In this document: positions 63,359 to 64,000 of the stretch, one piece after another
How positions within the stretch are numbered: the stretch's first letter is position 1
Layout of the letters: every line of letters starts with the position of its first letter
NCBI GenBank assembly: GCA_964568735.1
Contig: CAZMRF010000008.1
Span: forward strand, 1 to 64,000
Direction of reading: 5' to 3'
Origin: CAZMRF01 sp964568735
GTDB lineage: Bacteria; Acidobacteriota; Polarisedimenticolia; JACPZX01
Length of the DNA stretch: 64,000 bases
Made by a program: the position numbers and the translations under genes
The notes under the pieces: model-generated
The model's database searches: none
Seen by the model: the letters and a program-made list of their open reading frames with translations, nothing else
What the model was told of the DNA's origin: nothing

Positions 63359-64000
63359 CCTGGGGAACACCCAGGCAACATTTGGACTCTTCCTGGGCGC
63401 GTCCCTGGAGGCGGACTTCGCCCTCTCCAGCCTGGCCCCCCGGAGCGCCGACGAGTGGGGGACGGCCATCCACGCCCAGCTCGCCCTGCGCCGCCTCGAC
63501 CCCGCCACCGTCGACGCCGGAGTGTTGTGCAGCGTCGTTCCACATCTCACGTCAGCCGTCACCGAGGCCCTGGGGCGCTTCTTCAGGATCGACCCGCTCC
63601 AGATCGGTCCCGGCACCCGGACGGGGATTCCCATCCTCTACGATCCACCTCAGGATGTGGGGGCGGATCGCATCGTGAACGCTGTCGCCGCCTTCCACCT
63701 CGCGAAGGGCGCGGCCATCGTCGTGGATTTCGGCACCGCCACGACCTTCGACGCGATCACCCGGAAGGGCGAGTATGCCGGAGGGGCCATCGCGCCGGGG
63801 ATCCAGATCGGCGCCGACGCGCTCTTCGCCCGGGCCGCCCGCCTTCCACGCGTCGAGATCGCGCGTCCCCCCTCCGTCATCGGCAGGACGACGATCCACA
63901 GCATCCAGAGCGGCCTCTATCACGGCTACGCCGCCCTCGTGAACGGCATGATCGCGCCGATGCGACGCGAGCTCGGCGGCGAGGCCCGCGTCTACGTGAC
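63342..64000 (+). CDS. coaX: Type III pantothenate kinase (3' end outside window)
   Basis: Phosphorylates pantothenate at the first step of CoA synthesis. The 219 codons present show the phosphate-binding start MLLAVDLGNTQATFGLF, the substrate motif DVGADRIVNAVAAF and the DFGTATTFDAITRKG segment, then AGGAIAPGIQIGADALF and SVIGRTTIHSIQSGLYHGYA. The gene continues beyond position 64000. ATG 63342 lies inside the end of birA (17-nt overlap). Confidence 0.94.
   Translation, partial: MLLAVDLGNTQATFGLFLGASLEADFALSSLAPRSADEWGTAIHAQLALRRLDPATVDAGVLCSVVPHLTSAVTEALGRFFRIDPLQIGPGTRTGIPILYDPPQDVGADRIVNAVAAFHLAKGAAIVVDFGTATTFDAITRKGEYAGGAIAPGIQIGADALFARAARLPRVEIARPPSVIGRTTIHSIQSGLYHGYAALVNGMIAPMRRELGGEARVYV

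Overview
The window is a 64 kb piece of a high-GC, Gram-negative-type bacterial chromosome. Fatty-acid, cell-envelope and housekeeping genes are densely packed, frequently with ATGA, GTGA or TTGA stop/start overlaps and many GTG or TTG starts. LPS-transport genes (LptC/LptA-like protein, LptB), RpoN, a long HPF, HprK-RapZ-PTS phosphotransfer genes, two PATAN/DUF4388 proteins, CheW-like proteins and a PilZ response regulator suggest an uncultivated diderm, perhaps Acidobacteriota or a myxobacterial/deltaproteobacterial-type lineage. That placement is an inference from gene content. A run of ten Ns inside dnaK shows that this is a draft assembly.

Host region 1 (1-20313): an acyl-CoA ligase, a secreted TPR protein and a PATAN-TPR protein come first. 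Then follow the lipid operon yceD-rpmF-plsX-fabD-fabG-acpP-fabF with etfB-etfA, a convergent archaeal-type (type II) GAPDH-like gene, the phosphotransfer cluster hprK-rapZ-EIIA(Man)-HPr-EI with no sugar permease, a cupin, a MerR-type regulator, and tRNA-Pro(GGG)-surE-pcm-tRNA-Pro(CGG).

Integrated element (20266-27824): about 7.5 kb lies between perfect 48-bp direct repeats formed by the 3' part of tRNA-Pro(CGG). It encodes a tyrosine integrase, a DGNHR-motif protein and a leftward block. In order of transcription that block is an AlpA-like HTH, a 63-aa protein, a phage replisome-organiser-like protein, a small-terminase-like protein, an HK97-type major capsid protein and a small capsid-associated candidate. 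Two rightward genes of unknown function follow. No large terminase, portal, protease or tail gene is recognisable, so it looks like a very small capsid-encoding satellite or a reduced prophage. It is the most unusual part of the window.

Host region 2 (27825-52627): PilZ response regulator, acyP, apt, tRNA-Arg(CCU), a YfgM-like TPR protein, ssb, murJ-dtd-xerD-like-cca, accA convergent with mazG, DUF1844 and TPR/zinc-ribbon membrane proteins, a PATAN protein with a pseudopilin-like tail, dnaK (damaged by the gap and by a short deletion), an RpoD-family sigma factor, a DnaC-like ATPase, thiolase, enoyl-CoA hydratase, and lptC/A-lptB-rpoN-hpf.

Host region 3 (52685-64000): two acyl-CoA dehydrogenases and a split B12-dependent acyl-CoA mutase, whose active-site residues match isobutyryl-CoA mutase rather than methylmalonyl-CoA mutase. 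Together with the ETF, thiolase and hydratase genes this suggests short- or branched-chain acyl-CoA catabolism. Two CheW-like proteins, a response regulator, valS, nadC, birA and a truncated coaX close the window. No rRNA, CRISPR array or replication origin was seen.
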